From NCBI GenBank assembly GCA_003224175.1, contig QHYQ01000183.1, positions 1 to 33,017 of the forward strand: a stretch of 33,017 nt of DNA, given 5' to 3'. The stretch is from Acidobacteriota bacterium. Its GTDB lineage: Bacteria; Acidobacteriota; Terriglobia; Acidiferrales; UBA7541. The notes beneath the pieces are model-generated. The model saw nothing but the letters and a program-made list of their open reading frames with translations, did not search any database and was not told the origin of the DNA. Position numbers and translations under genes: made by a program. This document shows, in pieces, positions 1-7,762 of the stretch (within the stretch, counting starts at the first letter, position 1; each line of letters begins with the position of its first letter).

Positions 1-1
1 G

Positions 2-265
2 GCCATCCCGCTGGCCAAAGAGCTGTCGCATTTGCCGGTGGTCGCCGATCCGTCTCACGGCACGGGCCGACGCAGCGTGATCCCTGCAATGAGCCGCGCG
101 GCGATTGCCGCGGGCGCGGACGGGATCATGGTCGAAGTGCATCCCTGTCCGGAGCGGGCGCTTTCCGACGGCCCGCAGTCCCTCGATTTGAAGGCGTTCG
201 CGCAGTTGATGGAGGAATTGGATCGGCCGGAAAGGACGCGAGCTCGCGCGACGGTCAAGGTTTAG
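2..265 (+). CDS. aroF: 3-deoxy-7-phosphoheptulonate (DAHP) synthase, C-terminal fragment
   Basis: The reading frame is open from the left edge of the window, so the 5' part of the gene lies outside. About 87 residues remain. They contain DPSHGTGRR (phosphate and substrate binding near the end of the TIM barrel) and the [18 protein letters not shown] block, both hallmarks of the AroF/KDO8P-synthase-like (class I-beta) DAHP synthases that condense phosphoenolpyruvate and erythrose 4-phosphate at the entry of the shikimate pathway. The protein ends in a short basic tail. Its TAG stop overlaps the TAA stop of the convergent ilvA gene. The family call is firm; regulation cannot be judged because the N-terminus is missing. 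Confidence 0.9.
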   Translation, partial: AIPLAKELSHLPVVADPSHGTGRRSVIPAMSRAAIAAGADGIMVEVHPCPERALSDGPQSLDLKAFAQLMEELDRPERTRARATVKV

Positions 266-1545
266 AGAATTCGTTCGTGGGTGTAACCGGCGCCGCTGAT
301 GGCGGCGAGCAAGCCGGCCAGATGTTCGGCTCCGCGCGTTTCGACGGTCACATCGATGGCCGTATCGCCGAGGCTGACTCCGTAATAAGCGCGATTGAAC
401 AGAAGCTCGACAATGTTGGCGCGCTGCGCGGCGATCACGGAGGAAAGTTCGGCGAGCGCGCCGGGCCGATCCGGCAGATAAATACGGATTCGCACGAGCC
501 GCCCGTCTTTCACCAATCCTCGTTCGATGATGCGGCTCAAGAGCGAAACGTCGATATTCCCACCGCCAATGATCACGGCGGTGTGCTGACCGTTCAGTGA
601 AGTCTTGTGCTGCAGTAGCGCGGCAATGCCGGCGGCTCCGGCGCCTTCGGCGAGAGTTTTTTCGCGTTCCAGCAGCGTCAAAATCGCGCTGGCAATTTCT
701 TCTTCCTCGACGGTAACGATCTCGTCGACATACTTGGCGACCAAGGGAAACGTGACTTCTCCCGCACGGCGCACGGCAATTCCGTCGGCGATGGTTGACG
801 CGGCGGGAATGGTGACGAGCTCGCGCTTTTCGATCGCGAGCAGCATGGAAGGCAATCGCGCCGTCTCCACGCCGACGATTCTCACTTCGGGCCGCAATTC
901 TTTGATCGCGCAAGCAACGCCGGCAACAAGGCCGCCACCGCCCACCGGCACGACCACTGCCTCCAGTTGAGGACACTGCTCGAGCAGCTCGAGGCCGATG
1001 GTACCCTGGCCGGCGATTACGGCGATGTCGTCGAAGGCGTGAACAAAAGTGAGGCCCTGTTCGCGGCCGAGTTTGAAGGCATGTTCACAAGCCTCGTCGT
1101 AATTGACTCCGTGGAGGATCACATTTGCGCCGTAGTTTTGCGTGGCCGCCACCTTCACCATGGGCGTCGTCGTGGGCATGACGATGGTGCTCCGGATTTT
1201 GCGAAGCGTGGCGTGATAGGCGACTGCCTGCGCGTGATTTCCCGCGGAAGCGCAGATCACACCGCGTTTCTTTTCTTCCGGGCTGAGCAGCAGGATTTTG
1301 TTGAGCGCGCCGCGTTCCTTGTAAGCGCCGGTCATCTGCAGATTTTCGAGCTTGAGATAGACCTGCTGGCCAGTGGACGCAGATAGTTCGGCGGAATAAG
1401 GGCACGGCGAATAGTAGACGGAATCGTGAATGCGCTCGGCGGCCTCACGGATCATGGAGAGTAACTCGAGCGTGGAGGCTTTTCCGCGATCGCCGGGCTT
1501 CCCAACCTTCTCCTGGTTAATTTTTGCCTCGTTAATCTTCGCCAT
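262..1545 (-). CDS. ilvA: threonine ammonia-lyase (threonine deaminase) with C-terminal ACT domain
   Basis: A 427-residue PLP enzyme that converts threonine to 2-oxobutanoate and ammonia, the first step toward isoleucine. Visible features are the Schiff-base lysine K76 in GAYKERGA, the NHAQAVA loop, the glycine-rich phosphate-binding [10 protein letters not shown] segment, and an ACT-type domain from about residue 348 ([14 protein letters not shown]) to the end. The single ACT domain and length fit the Bacillus/Corynebacterium-type IlvA and the ACT-bearing catabolic-type enzymes; the two cannot be separated by eye. The ATG start lies 9 nt after the proA stop, so it is probably the last gene of a proB-proA-ilvA operon. 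The first 25 residues are polar and non-conserved. No attenuator is visible in the tiny gap. Confidence 0.93.
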   Translation of the reverse strand: MAKINEAKINQEKVGKPGDRGKASTLELLSMIREAAERIHDSVYYSPCPYSAELSASTGQQVYLKLENLQMTGAYKERGALNKILLLSPEEKKRGVICASAGNHAQAVAYHATLRKIRSTIVMPTTTPMVKVAATQNYGANVILHGVNYDEACEHAFKLGREQGLTFVHAFDDIAVIAGQGTIGLELLEQCPQLEAVVVPVGGGGLVAGVACAIKELRPEVRIVGVETARLPSMLLAIEKRELVTIPAASTIADGIAVRRAGEVTFPLVAKYVDEIVTVEEEEIASAILTLLEREKTLAEGAGAAGIAALLQHKTSLNGQHTAVIIGGGNIDVSLLSRIIERGLVKDGRLVRIRIYLPDRPGALAELSSVIAAQRANIVELLFNRAYYGVSLGDTAIDVTVETRGAEHLAGLLAAISGAGYTHERIL

Positions 1546-1554
1546 GTGAAACTT

Positions 1555-2907
1555 CTAATCGCGGGCTGTCTTGCCGCGCGAATCTCGCGAGTCACAGCGC
1601 GTCTCGCGCCGATGCAGAAAAGGGCGAGCGTTCGGGCCGCGATAATCGCGCGCGACTTGGCCGCGTCCGCGCAGAATGTACTTATATGTTGTGAGCCCCT
1701 CTAATCCCACCGGGCCACGGGCATGCAGCCTGCTCGTGCTGATGCCCACTTCGGCGCCGAATCCGTAGCGATAGCCATCCGCAAAGCGAGTGGAAGCGTT
1801 ATGGAAGACGCCCGCGGAATCCACTTGCTGCAAAAATGTGCGGGCGGTATTGAGGTCGTTCGTGACGATCGCATCGGTGTGCGCCGAGCCAAACCGCTGA
1901 ATGTGGTCAATGGCTTCATGCACGCCTCGCACAACTTTCAGCGCGAGAATCAGATCGCCATATTCGGTGTGCCATTCGGTTTCCGCGACGGGCTCGACGG
2001 GAACATCATGAATCCAGCTGACGGACTGAGGGCAGCCGCGCAGGCGAACACCTTTCTCTTTCATGCGCGTGGCAAGGAGGGGCAGAAACTTGCCGGCGAT
2101 GGTTTGATCGACGAGCACCGTCTCGACGGCATTGCAAACAGCGGGGTAATCGGTCTTCGCGTCATCGATGATGTCGAGAGCCATGTCGAAATCCGCCGCG
2201 GCATCCACATAAATGTGGCAGACGCCTTCGGAATGGCCGAGCACAGGGATGCGCGTATTGGATTGAACGTAGCGCACCAGATCGTAGGAGCCGCGAGGAA
2301 TCACCAAATCGATCAGATCATCAAGCTTGAGGAGTTCGCGGACCTCGGCGCGCTGCTGGATATTTGTGATCAGCGACTCCGGAAGCGCGCGCGAGCGCAG
2401 GGCGGCGCGAATATTCTCGACAATTACGCGCGCTGTTCGTTCCACCTCGCGGCCGGGCTTGAGAATCACGGCGTTTGCGGATTTGATGGCCAGAGCAGCG
2501 ATCTGGGTGACCGCGTCGGGGCGCGCTTCAAAAATCACCGCGAGGAGGCCGAGCGGACAACTTACCTTTTCGAGTTCGAGGCCTTCGTCGAGTTCGATGC
2601 GCTCGAGCACGCGGCCGATGGGATCGGGCAAAGCAATTACGGCGCGCACTCCTTCGATCATAGACTGAAGTTTCTGTGAGGAAAGTTTCAGACGATCGAC
2701 CAGGGCTTTCGATAGCTCGCCGCGGTTGAAGGCGGGCTCCGCTTCGGCGACGTCCTGGACATTTGCCTCCAGGATTTCGGGCGCGCTGCGCTCGAGCGCG
2801 CGAGCGGCATCCTCCAGAGCAGCGTCGCGCTGTTCGATGGGAGCGGAAGCGATGCATCGCGCGGCCTGTTTGGCGGCTTGCGCGAAAGCGCGGACAGCCT
2901 CGCTCAT
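1555..2907 (-). CDS. proA: glutamate-5-semialdehyde dehydrogenase (gamma-glutamyl phosphate reductase)
   Basis: A 450-residue NADPH-dependent enzyme that reduces gamma-glutamyl phosphate to glutamate 5-semialdehyde, the second step of proline synthesis. The family signatures present are the EARPDAVTQIAALAIKSANA block (about 127-146), the catalytic cysteine C258 in YPAVCNAVETVLVD, the DAIVTND segment, and the terminal GLEGLTTYKY...GRGQ motif. The family is usually about 415-420 residues; the extra length is mostly an Arg/Asp-rich tail after the usual end, probably from drift of the stop codon toward ilvA. The ATG overlaps the last 4 nt of proB, so the two genes are translationally coupled. Confidence 0.95.
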   Translation of the reverse strand: MSEAVRAFAQAAKQAARCIASAPIEQRDAALEDAARALERSAPEILEANVQDVAEAEPAFNRGELSKALVDRLKLSSQKLQSMIEGVRAVIALPDPIGRVLERIELDEGLELEKVSCPLGLLAVIFEARPDAVTQIAALAIKSANAVILKPGREVERTARVIVENIRAALRSRALPESLITNIQQRAEVRELLKLDDLIDLVIPRGSYDLVRYVQSNTRIPVLGHSEGVCHIYVDAAADFDMALDIIDDAKTDYPAVCNAVETVLVDQTIAGKFLPLLATRMKEKGVRLRGCPQSVSWIHDVPVEPVAETEWHTEYGDLILALKVVRGVHEAIDHIQRFGSAHTDAIVTNDLNTARTFLQQVDSAGVFHNASTRFADGYRYGFGAEVGISTSRLHARGPVGLEGLTTYKYILRGRGQVARDYRGPNARPFLHRRETRCDSRDSRGKTARD

Positions 2908-3842
2908 GGACTTTTCCTGGGAAAAAAGAGCGTTCCGACGGGCTTGCCCGCGAGGATGGCGTCAAGGATTCCAGCCGTGCGGCCATTGGCGATGATGGCG
3001 GGACGGCCGTCTTCATTGGCGATGCGCACAGCTTCGAGTTTTGTTTCCATGCCGCCGCGACCGCGGCCATTGCCGCCGCGGGCAAAGCGACGAATACGCT
3101 CGTCGAGTGAATCGAGTTCCGCGATGAGCGTTGCGCCTTCGCTCTGTGGATCGTCGGTGTACAGGCCGTCCACATCGGAAAGCAGCACCAGCAGATCGGC
3201 GTCGATATGGGTCATCACGAGGGCAGAGAGCTTGTCGTTGTCGCCAAAGACGCGGACACGATCCGCGCCGCCAGCGGGGCTATCGAGTTCGGCGGTGGAG
3301 ACAGTGTCATTTTCGTTTATGACGGGAATGACTCCCAGTTGGAGCAAGGTGGTAAGCGTGGCGCGCAGATTCTCGTGGCGGCGCGAATCGAGAAAATCGT
3401 CTTCAGTTAACAACACTTGCGCAACGCGAAATCCCAGCTTCTGAAAAGCATCGTCGTACATGCTCATCAGGCGGCTCTGGCCGACGGCGGCGCAGGCCTG
3501 CACGAGAGCGAGCTCGGAGGGTCGCGCTGAGAGTTCCAGGCGCTGCACACCCAATCCGACGGCGCCGGAAGAGACCAGCAGAACTTCGCGTCCGGCGCGG
3601 CGGAAATTGGCGAGCGACTCGGCAATACCGTAAAAGGCGCCGATGGAGACGCCGCCGTCGTCGCGCATGAGCACGTTGGTGCCGATTTTGACGACGATGC
3701 GGATAGAAGCGGCAACCTTTTCTCGGGGCGAGAGGTCAGTCCGCTGGGATTTGGCGGTTCCTATGGCTTTTCTCCTCGGAAGCCGACTCGTCGTACGCCG
3801 ATTTGTGCGCCGGAAGTCAGAATCGATTTTCCGCCGATGCAC
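2904..3842 (-). CDS. proB: glutamate 5-kinase without a PUA domain
   Basis: Phosphorylates glutamate to gamma-glutamyl phosphate, the first and normally proline-inhibited step of proline synthesis. The amino-acid-kinase fold is clear: VVKIGTNVLM, VSSGAVGLG, NENDTVS, FGDNDKLSALV, LLSDVDGLYT and the GRGGMETKL loop. The protein stops soon after the kinase core and has no C-terminal PUA domain, as in some bacterial ProB proteins. The start is uncertain. The listed GTG gives about 45 extra non-conserved, Arg-rich residues. A good Shine-Dalgarno (GAGGAG, 3772-3777) stands 7 nt before an in-frame ATA at 3762-3764, which fits the expected N-terminus better. It overlaps proA by 4 nt. Confidence 0.92.
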   Translation of the reverse strand: MHRRKIDSDFRRTNRRTTSRLPRRKAIGTAKSQRTDLSPREKVAASIRIVVKIGTNVLMRDDGGVSIGAFYGIAESLANFRRAGREVLLVSSGAVGLGVQRLELSARPSELALVQACAAVGQSRLMSMYDDAFQKLGFRVAQVLLTEDDFLDSRRHENLRATLTTLLQLGVIPVINENDTVSTAELDSPAGGADRVRVFGDNDKLSALVMTHIDADLLVLLSDVDGLYTDDPQSEGATLIAELDSLDERIRRFARGGNGRGRGGMETKLEAVRIANEDGRPAIIANGRTAGILDAILAGKPVGTLFFPRKSP

Positions 3843-4031
3843 ATTGCCGCAATCAGAATGGGCTTAACGGTATTTTGCCAGCCCCGGAAAGAGACCGCAA
3901 GCTTGGGTCGCCTTACAGGTACATCCGGGAAGCGTGCCACGGCCCAGATCATTCTGTCTCGGAACGCCTCCCTATTGCGGAAGGAGAACCTTTTTGCGTT
4001 TCCTCACGGATCGTTCGCCTTATTATTAATA
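3843..4031. other. divergent intergenic region, proB operon / NDH-2
   Basis: It lies between the leftward proB operon and the rightward NADH dehydrogenase gene. The NDH frame is open back to 3837, but the translated upstream part resembles no NDH-2 N-terminus. Promoters for both directions are expected here. A purine-rich AAGGAG (3981-3986) is present but does not place a start codon in the NDH frame at normal spacing. No riboswitch or clear operator was recognised. Confidence 0.4.
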
Positions 4032-5339
4032 GTGAGGTGGAATTTGCGTCGGCGCGTTGTCGTGCTCGGCGGGGGATTTAGCGGCTTGCAAGCCGCTATC
4101 GGACTCGAGCGGCTGCTGCCGAGAGAAGACGACATTCTGCTCGTCAGCGAGCAGAATTTTTTACTGTTCACGCCTCTTTTGCCGCAGATCGCTTCGAGCA
4201 AGATCAACCCGCGCCATATCGTGCAAACGATCCGCGACATTCGCGGGAAACGCCGGTTTGCGTTTCGCCGCGATACGGTGGTGAGCATTGATTTGACAGC
4301 TCGCCGTGTGATTTCGGCTTCCGGGATAATTGATTACGACGTGCTGGTAATCGCGCTGGGCAGCCGCAGTGAATATTTTGGGATCAGCGGAGCGCGCGAG
4401 AATACGTGGGACTTCAAGACGCTGGAAGACGCCGTGGTGCTGCGCGACCACGTGCTCGACATGTGCGAGCACGCGGATCACACGACGGAAGAGGCCGCGC
4501 GGCGCGACTTGCTGCGATTCGTGGTCGTGGGCGGCGGCTACACGGGAGTGGAGCTGATCACGGAGTTAAGCGATTTCTTCTCGCAGTATGTGGCGCGCGA
4601 GTACCGGGGTATCCGGCCGGGCGACGTGCAACTGATTGTGCTGGAGGCGACGCCGGACATTCTGTGCGGCATTTCGCCGCGGCTGAAGGCGCATGCGCTG
4701 CGGCGGCTCAAGGCGCGCGGCATTGAGGTGCGCACGTCGGCGAAGGTGACGCTCTGCGGCGAGGATTTCGTGGAGATCAATAGCGGCGAAATTATTCGCT
4801 CGGCGACGATTGTGTGGACGGCTGGAGTGCGGGTGAAGGCGTTGGTGGAGAATTTGCCGGGGCCGCACGACCGCGTCGGGCGCGCCGTCGTGAGTTCTGC
4901 GCTGCAGCTCGAAGGCCATCCCGAAGTCTTTGTGACGGGCGATTCCGCCGCAGCGGCGACGGCTCCGGGAGCGCCGCTGGTAGCTCCCGTGGCCATTGCG
5001 CAGGGAGGGATCGCGGCGCGCAATGTCGCGCATTTTCTGCGTGGCGAGGCGCTGGAGTCGTACACGTACAAGAACCAGGGCATGCTGGTTTCGCTGGGGA
5101 TGGATTATGCCGTGGTGAGCATCGGGCGGCTGCAGTTCAGCGGATATTTTGCGTGGCTTTTCTGGAATGCCGTGCACCTTTACAAACTGGTTGGGCTGAA
5201 AAAGCAGTTGCAGGTAGCCATGGACTGGATGCTGGGGACGGTTTTTCCGCGCGACGCTTCGATTTTGCGGCGGCCGACGCGGTGCAAGATCTGCGAAGGC
5301 GCGGTGGGGCGGGGTTTTCAAGCGCAGGCAGGGAGGTGA
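4032..5339 (+). CDS. ndh: type II NADH:quinone oxidoreductase (NDH-2), FAD-dependent
   Basis: A single-subunit, non-proton-pumping NADH dehydrogenase that passes electrons from NADH through FAD to membrane quinone. The N-terminal FAD Rossmann motif VVVLGGGFSGLQAA is followed by the NFLLFTPLLPQIAS segment. The second dinucleotide motif VVVGGGYTGVELITEL lies mid-protein. Then comes the family's FAD/quinone motif around VTGDSAAAA...APVAIAQGG. The last 60 residues carry aromatic/hydrophobic stretches (YFAWLFWNAVHLY) fitting a monotopic membrane anchor. The start is chosen at GTG 4032; TTG 4044, just after AGGTGG, is an alternative. An upstream ATG at 3837 would add about 65 residues with no family resemblance. 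About 435 residues is normal for NDH-2. Confidence 0.9.
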   Translation: MRWNLRRRVVVLGGGFSGLQAAIGLERLLPREDDILLVSEQNFLLFTPLLPQIASSKINPRHIVQTIRDIRGKRRFAFRRDTVVSIDLTARRVISASGIIDYDVLVIALGSRSEYFGISGARENTWDFKTLEDAVVLRDHVLDMCEHADHTTEEAARRDLLRFVVVGGGYTGVELITELSDFFSQYVAREYRGIRPGDVQLIVLEATPDILCGISPRLKAHALRRLKARGIEVRTSAKVTLCGEDFVEINSGEIIRSATIVWTAGVRVKALVENLPGPHDRVGRAVVSSALQLEGHPEVFVTGDSAAAATAPGAPLVAPVAIAQGGIAARNVAHFLRGEALESYTYKNQGMLVSLGMDYAVVSIGRLQFSGYFAWLFWNAVHLYKLVGLKKQLQVAMDWMLGTVFPRDASILRRPTRCKICEGAVGRGFQAQAGR

Positions 5340-5360
5340 TCTGCGCAAGATTGGCGCCTG

Positions 5361-5418
5361 CCGGGGACCCCGGTTCCGCGGTGGGCTACCTTGTTTCGCC
5401 CCTGACGGGGCTTAACGC
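5361..5418. repeat. GC-rich palindromic intergenic element between convergent genes
   Basis: Between the convergent ndh and secreted-protein genes there is a compact run with CCGGGGACCCCGG-type symmetry followed by a GCCCC-TGAC-GGGGC hairpin (5398-5411). It is probably a bidirectional transcription stop or a member of a dispersed palindromic family. Only one copy is visible in this window, so repeat status is inferred from its look and position. Confidence 0.35.
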
Positions 5419-5423
5419 CAAAT

Positions 5424-5963
5424 CTACAAGTAACGCAGATCCATGGGATGGGGAAGCTGTAGATCGATGGCGTGATTTTCGGTGGCGAGCCGGATGCCGA
5501 TGCGATAGGCGAAGCCGACATCGCGGATGATCCAGTTCGAGGTCGCTAGCGGTTCGGCGGGAAGGCCGGCGGGGTCCCAGAGAAGTTGGCCGCCCTTGCG
5601 CTCGATTTTAGCGGGGGCGAGCTCGAAAATTTTCCGTTCGCGCACCTCGATCAGCAGATAGCGATTGCCCATCTCGAGCAGCAGCGGGTCGCCTTTTTTG
5701 TTTTCCTCATAGACATTCCAATTTTTGACGGGTTGGTCATCCACGCGCAACAGGGCTTGCTGGATGGACTTCCAAGCAACGGGTTTATCGGCGGCGAACG
5801 CAGATGCGAGGGGAAGCAGCGTGGCGGCGCATAAGAAGAAAAACACTAGCGAAAAGCAGATCGCTCGGTCGGCCGCGTTTTTTTTCGTCGACGCCCCTCG
5901 CGGGGACTTCGACGCAGGATCACGGACTCGCCCGGGACGAGAAAAATATATGCGTCGGGACAT
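5424..5963 (-). CDS. secreted protein of unknown function
   Basis: I do not recognise the family. About 179 residues. A long basic N-terminal stretch precedes a hydrophobic segment (CFSLVFFFLCAATLLPLA, about residues 36-53) and an AFAADK signal-peptidase-like site, so the mature protein (about 120 residues) is probably periplasmic or outer-surface. The mature part is mixed alpha/beta with no cysteines and no recognisable catalytic motif (KNWNVYEENKKGDPLLLEMG, then a C-terminal GFAYRIGIRL segment). It starts 2 nt after the stop of the upstream aminotransferase gene, so the two probably share a transcript. The unusually long n-region suggests that a start further downstream may be the real one, but no ATG is available there. 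Confidence 0.6.
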   Translation of the reverse strand: MSRRIYFSRPGRVRDPASKSPRGASTKKNAADRAICFSLVFFFLCAATLLPLASAFAADKPVAWKSIQQALLRVDDQPVKNWNVYEENKKGDPLLLEMGNRYLLIEVRERKIFELAPAKIERKGGQLLWDPAGLPAEPLATSNWIIRDVGFAYRIGIRLATENHAIDLQLPHPMDLRYL

Positions 5964-5965
5964 GG

Positions 5966-7067
5966 CTAGAGCTGAATTTCGGAAAAGGATTTGTCGAGGA
6001 GGCGGATGGCCTCATCCACGTCGGCCTTGGAGATATTGAGCATGGGCGAGAGCCGGACGACATTGCCGTAAAGGCCGCCCTTACCGATCAGGAGTCCATT
6101 TTCGCGGGTGCGCTCGAGCAACTGCGTCGTCGCTTGGGGAGCGGGTTCCTTGGTGGCGCGATCTTTGACGAGTTCGAGACCCTGCATCAATCCTTTGCCG
6201 CGCACGTCGCCGATGAGCGGGTATTTCTGCTGCAATTCTTCGAGTTTTGCGCGGAAGTGGGCGCCGACGGAGTCGGCGTTGACGCGCAGGTGTTCTTCTT
6301 CGATGACTTGGATTGTGGCGAGCGCGGCGACGCTGGTTACGGGGTTGCCGCCGAAGGTGGAGATGGTGAGACCGCGGTAGGCCGCCGCGAGTTCGGCGGT
6401 CGTAACCGTAGCGCCGATGGGCACGCCGTTGCCCATGCCTTTGGCGCAGGTGATGATGTCGGGGATGACTTCCCAGTGCTCGATGCCGAACCAATGCCTG
6501 CCGGTGCGGCCGAAGCCGGTTTGCACTTCGTCGGATATGAATAGGCCGCCGTATTTTTTGACCGCGTTGAAGACGATCTTGAAGTATTCGGGCGGCGGCG
6601 TGATGAATCCGCCGACGCCCTGGATGGGTTCGGCAATGAAGGCGGCGATGTGGCCGCTGGTGCCGGTCTGAATGAGATTCTCGACGTCGTTGGCGCAGGC
6701 CACACCGCAATCGGGATACTTCAGGCCGAGCGGGCAGCGATAGCAATACGGATTGATGGCGTGCGCCACTCCAACGCTGACCACGCCGCCGGCGCGCCAG
6801 GGACTTTGGGCGGTGACCGACTTGGCGAGCGTCGAGGCGCCGGAATAGCCGTGCCGCAATGCGATGACGTCGAATGAGCCCGTGGCCATGCGGGCCAGCA
6901 GGAGCGCGGCTTCGTTGGCTTCAGTGCCGGAATTAGTGAAGAAGCTTTTCTGCAACTGGCCGGGTGTGATCTGCGCGATTTTTTCGGCCAAGGCGACAAT
7001 GGGTTCGGTCGGATATAAGGATGACCTCTTCGCTTTTAGCCATATTGATTTGCGTTTTTGTTCCCAT
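5966..7067 (-). pseudogene. class III (PLP) aminotransferase with an N-terminal deletion and frameshift
   Basis: The body is a clear class III aminotransferase of the acetylornithine/4-aminobutyrate/alanine-glyoxylate type: FTNSGTEANEAALLLAR, the EPIQGVGGFI block, the FISDEVQTGFGRTG motif with the PLP-contacting Asp, and TCAKGMGNGVPIGA with the Schiff-base Lys. It runs intact to the C-terminus. The good frame can be read upstream only to LYPTEPIVALAEKIAQ near 7020. A second frame starting at ATG 7065-7067 encodes MGTKTQINMAKSEEVI, which looks like the true N-terminus of this family. About 70 residues that normally lie between (the chain through the GG...VGH region) are absent and the frame changes at the join. 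As written, only a product from an internal TTG (about 6991) could be made. Either a real deletion or an assembly fault. Confidence 0.75.
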
Positions 7068-7327
7068 GACGGCGCCCCATGCGCACTGGCGAGATTTTTC
7101 CTTTCTCAGCAGAGGAAGGAGTGCTTCGCAAGTTCTGCGCGAGCTCTCAATCGAGTCTACTCCGCGCGTTGAGAGCCGACAATAGACCCGCATTGCGCGC
7201 CCTGCGAGGGGGTGGGCAGCGGTTGGTCGCAGGGCGGCAGATCGCGCGAATTTTCGCGGTCTGTGCGTGACAGCGGGCTCGCAACGGCGCTACACTGGGG
7301 CAGAATTTAACGCGAAGGAGGCCGCGC
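7068..7327. other. divergent intergenic region with two perfect inverted repeats
   Basis: It separates the leftward aminotransferase gene from a rightward small gene. It holds GCTCTCAA (7143-7150) facing TTGAGAGC (7169-7176), and GCCCTGCGA (7199-7207) facing TCGCAGGGC (7227-7235). These may be operator or leader structures. No gene was recognised. Confidence 0.45.
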
Positions 7328-7621
7328 ATGACCATTCAGATTCGCGTAGAGTGCCATGCCGGTTATCGAGCCGATGAACGCCCTTTGCGTTTTGCGCTGC
7401 GAGGGCGGATCTTTAAGGTTACCGAGGTAGAAGACCGCTGGTATTCTCCGGGCACAACCTACTTCCGCGTGCGTGCCGAAGACGGGAATTTCTATATTCT
7501 TCGGCACGATGAGGGTATGGACGTGTGGACATTGGACGCATTCCGCACCTGTCGCGAATACGAAATCACGCCGCAACCTCTGGACGTGACCACGCCTCCA
7601 GGCCCATACGGGGCTTCTTAG
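7328..7621 (+). CDS. conserved small protein of unknown function
   Basis: A 97-residue soluble protein with no signal peptide or membrane segment. A strong Shine-Dalgarno (GAAGGAGG, 7314-7321) supports the ATG. The sequence is rich in aromatic and charged residues, for example the RWYSPGTTYFRVRAEDGNFYILRHDE stretch, which suggests a small beta-rich fold. The C-terminus is proline-rich. I cannot name the family. It stands alone, upstream of the MBL-fold gene with about 140 nt between them. Confidence 0.75.
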   Translation: MTIQIRVECHAGYRADERPLRFALRGRIFKVTEVEDRWYSPGTTYFRVRAEDGNFYILRHDEGMDVWTLDAFRTCREYEITPQPLDVTTPPGPYGAS

Positions 7622-7762
7622 CTTCATCGGGGCTCGCAGCAGCCGCCTTCCCGCAGGACGAATCGATACATCTCCTCAGTTGTGAAGGCTTGCGCCGGAC
7701 GGCGCGGTTCAGTATGGTATTCGCCACCAGCAAACCTCTTGCACACTGCCACGGAGGCTGAC

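Noticed and set aside
967-1386. 139-codon rightward open frame inside ilvA
   Set aside because: It is antisense to a complete, well-conserved threonine deaminase and arises from high GC content.
1723-2679. 318-codon rightward open frame across proA
   Set aside because: Antisense shadow of proA; no recognisable motif and no ribosome binding site.
3761-3952. 63-codon leftward frame before proB as a leader peptide
   Set aside because: No ribosome binding site or regulatory codon run, and it ends inside proB out of frame.
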